Positions 62,873-64,000 of a DNA stretch of 64,000 nt are shown one piece after another. This DNA comes from Fredericiella sp963839515 (GTDB lineage Bacteria; Chloroflexota; Anaerolineae; Caldilineales; Caldilineaceae), in the NCBI GenBank assembly GCA_963839515.1, contig CAWIVN010000018.1:186001-250000 (forward strand), given 5' to 3'. Made by a program: the position numbers and the translations under genes. How positions within the stretch are numbered: the stretch's first letter is position 1; every line of letters begins with the position of its first letter. Under the pieces are notes generated by a model. The model was not told the DNA's origin. It searched no databases and saw only the letters and a program-made list of their open reading frames with translations.

Positions 62873-64000
62873 CTAGTCGTGGCTCACGAACGGCAGGAAG
62901 AGGGGGAGAGTCGTGCCGGCGCGCGGCAGGTCGGCAGGATTGAACGGGTCGGTGCCGTTGCGCTGCTCGTCCAGGTTGGCGCTGCCGTCGCCGTCGGGGT
63001 CGCCCGCGGCGCCGTTGTCGCCGCTGGCGTCGACCGGCGAAAGGCCGGATTCGATCTCCCACAGGTCGAGGAGGCCGTCGCCGTCCGTGTCGGCGGCAGC
63101 CGGGCTGCTGCCGTTGAGCAGCTCGACGGCATCGGGGGCGCCGTCGCCGTCCGTGTCCACACTGTCGGCATCGGAACTGGCGGCATCGGAACTGGCGGGC
63201 GGCAGGTCAAGCTGCGGGGGCTGTGCCTCGGCAGCTGTCACCGCCGCCGCGCCGCCACTGTACTCGACGACGAGCTGCGCAGCATTGCCGCCTTCACGGC
63301 TGCTAAAGGTGGTGGCCGTGGTGGTGGTGCCGATCAGCGCCAGGTCGAGTGCAGTGGTGGCGGGCGTGACCAGGGTGGTCGGGAGGCTCACGGTGGTCCA
63401 GCTGCTGGCGGCGGGTTTGCTGGAGAGGCCGAGCACCGGGCTGCCGATGGGCAGCGCGGTGTTGTAGTTGACGCTTGTCTCCACCCAGCCGCCCCCCAGC
63501 GTGTGCACCTCGTAGGACTTGGTGGAAGAGTTGGTGGCAAGGACACGCAGCGTGATGCGTGTCACCGGCCCCGCGATGCCCGACAGGTCGAAGTGCAGGT
63601 AGCTGCGCAGCACGGGATTCTTGCTTGCGACGCGCAGGTCCTTGGCTGTGCCGAAGTTGGCGGTAGGGGCGCTGCTGCTCACATAGGCGTCCGCGGCCGC
63701 CGCAAAGGTGACGGCTGTGGTCGGCACGGGCGTGTTGGTGGGCGTCGCCGTGGGCGGCACGGTCGTCGCCGTCGCGGTAGGCGGCACGGGCGTGTCGGTT
63801 GGCGTCGCGGTGGGCGGCACAGGCGTGTCGGTTGCTGTCGCCGTGGGCGGCACGGGCGTGTCGGTCGACGTCGCCGTGGGCGGCACAGGCGTGTCGGTGG
63901 CTGTCGCCGTGGGCGGCACAGGCGTGTCGGTGGGCGTCGCCGTGGGGCCCGCCGGGCCGGCCGCGATGTTGACCACGAGCTGGGGCGGGTTGGCGCCCTC
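62873..64000 (-). CDS. Secreted DNRLRE / Ca-repeat protein, 5' end beyond the window
   Basis: The frame is open to base 64000 (starting EGANPPQLVVNIAAG), so the gene begins outside. It repeats the last part of the gene at 59530-62649: the end of a DNRLRE domain, a Thr/Pro linker, a second DNRLRE domain (AADAYVSSSAPTANFGTAKD), Ca-binding repeats (SVDTDGDGAPDAVELLNGSS, DPDGDGSANLDEQRNGTDP), and a C-terminus LPLFLPFVSHD. The two genes are paralogues in tandem, with closely similar 3' ends. The N-terminal catalytic domain, if any, is not visible. Confidence 0.8.
   Translation of the reverse strand, partial: EGANPPQLVVNIAAGPAGPTATPTDTPVPPTATATDTPVPPTATSTDTPVPPTATATDTPVPPTATPTDTPVPPTATATTVPPTATPTNTPVPTTAVTFAAAADAYVSSSAPTANFGTAKDLRVASKNPVLRSYLHFDLSGIAGPVTRITLRVLATNSSTKSYEVHTLGGGWVETSVNYNTALPIGSPVLGLSSKPAASSWTTVSLPTTLVTPATTALDLALIGTTTTATTFSSREGGNAAQLVVEYSGGAAAVTAAEAQPPQLDLPPASSDAASSDADSVDTDGDGAPDAVELLNGSSPAAADTDGDGLLDLWEIESGLSPVDASGDNGAAGDPDGDGSANLDEQRNGTDPFNPADLPRAGTTLPLFLPFVSHD
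63720..63952 (-). repeat. 33-bp repeats encoding a Thr/Pro linker
   Basis: Seven or so units of 11 residues, PTATxTDTPVP, between the two DNRLRE domains. On the plus strand each reads like GTGGGCGGCACAGGCGTGTC. One unit (PTATATTVP) is shorter. A low-complexity linker like this spans the wall layers in many surface proteins. Confidence 0.85.

Noticed and set aside
63720..63952. Second CRISPR-like array of 33-bp units
   Set aside because: The units are contiguous, in frame and encode a Thr/Pro linker.
1..64000. tRNA, rRNA, transposase or integrase genes
   Set aside because: I looked for cloverleaf arms, conserved rRNA segments and DDE/Tyr-recombinase motifs and saw none; a tRNAscan and IS search would be needed to be sure.

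Overview
The window is GC-rich DNA that reads like a member of the Chloroflexota, most likely near Caldilineales. That placement is inference from gene style: multidomain NB-ARC/TPR regulators of the AfsR/SARP type, secreted proteins with long Thr/Pro linkers and DNRLRE or DUF11-like repeats, C-termini ending in a short hydrophobic [YF]-L-P segment, a DyP peroxidase, F420-type and Rieske oxidoreductases. No rRNA, tRNA, CRISPR array or intact transposase was seen.

Layout. 1-7.3 kb: the C-terminal part of a TPR regulator, a nucleotidyltransferase running on from a broken FAD oxidoreductase, a lipoprotein, and a regulator (XRE HTH, NB-ARC, TPR, LuxR HTH) broken by two frameshifts. 7.5-11.0 kb: a 1.66-kb tandem duplication of a secreted protein plus a trans-aconitate-methyltransferase-like gene; the second secreted copy is cut at its start codon. 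11.0-14.2 kb: a frameshifted BTAD/NB-ARC regulator. 14.4-25.4 kb: a secreted protein, a methyltransferase, a Rieske protein, a deazaflavin-type nitroreductase, a GH31 glycosidase, two tandem secreted paralogues and an ArnT-like glycosyltransferase. 25.6-31.5 kb: a very large DUF11-like surface protein built of nearly identical 339-bp and 324-bp repeats, with a frameshift in one repeat. 32.1-34.9 kb: a 7TM-PAS histidine kinase with its LuxR response regulator.

35.3-40.8 kb: an unusual three-gene cassette: a duplicated-domain protein, a collagen-like plus alpha-helical protein with a hydrophobic hairpin that resembles a pore former, and an N-formylglutamate-amidohydrolase-like enzyme. 40.9-50.7 kb: small metabolic and stress genes (GNAT, MaoC, two DinB-like proteins, OsmC, EEP nuclease, ChbG/YdjC), two very small genes with strong ribosome binding sites, and a DyP peroxidase coupled to an internally duplicated partner.

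51.1-59.4 kb (minus strand): the most interesting region. Tightly packed, overlapping genes encode a radical SAM/SPASM protein, a 78-residue Cys-containing candidate precursor peptide, a nucleotidyltransferase, a gingipain-type C25 peptidase, an S26-like signal peptidase, an HprK-like kinase and a PqqD-like chaperone. I read it as a peptide-modification and maturation (RiPP-like) system with an unusual partner set. 59.5-64 kb: two paralogous secreted proteins, one a metallophosphoesterase; the second runs off the right edge.

At least eight otherwise intact genes carry one- or two-base frame changes. That many suggests indel errors in the assembly as much as real gene decay, so the broken genes should be read with that in mind.
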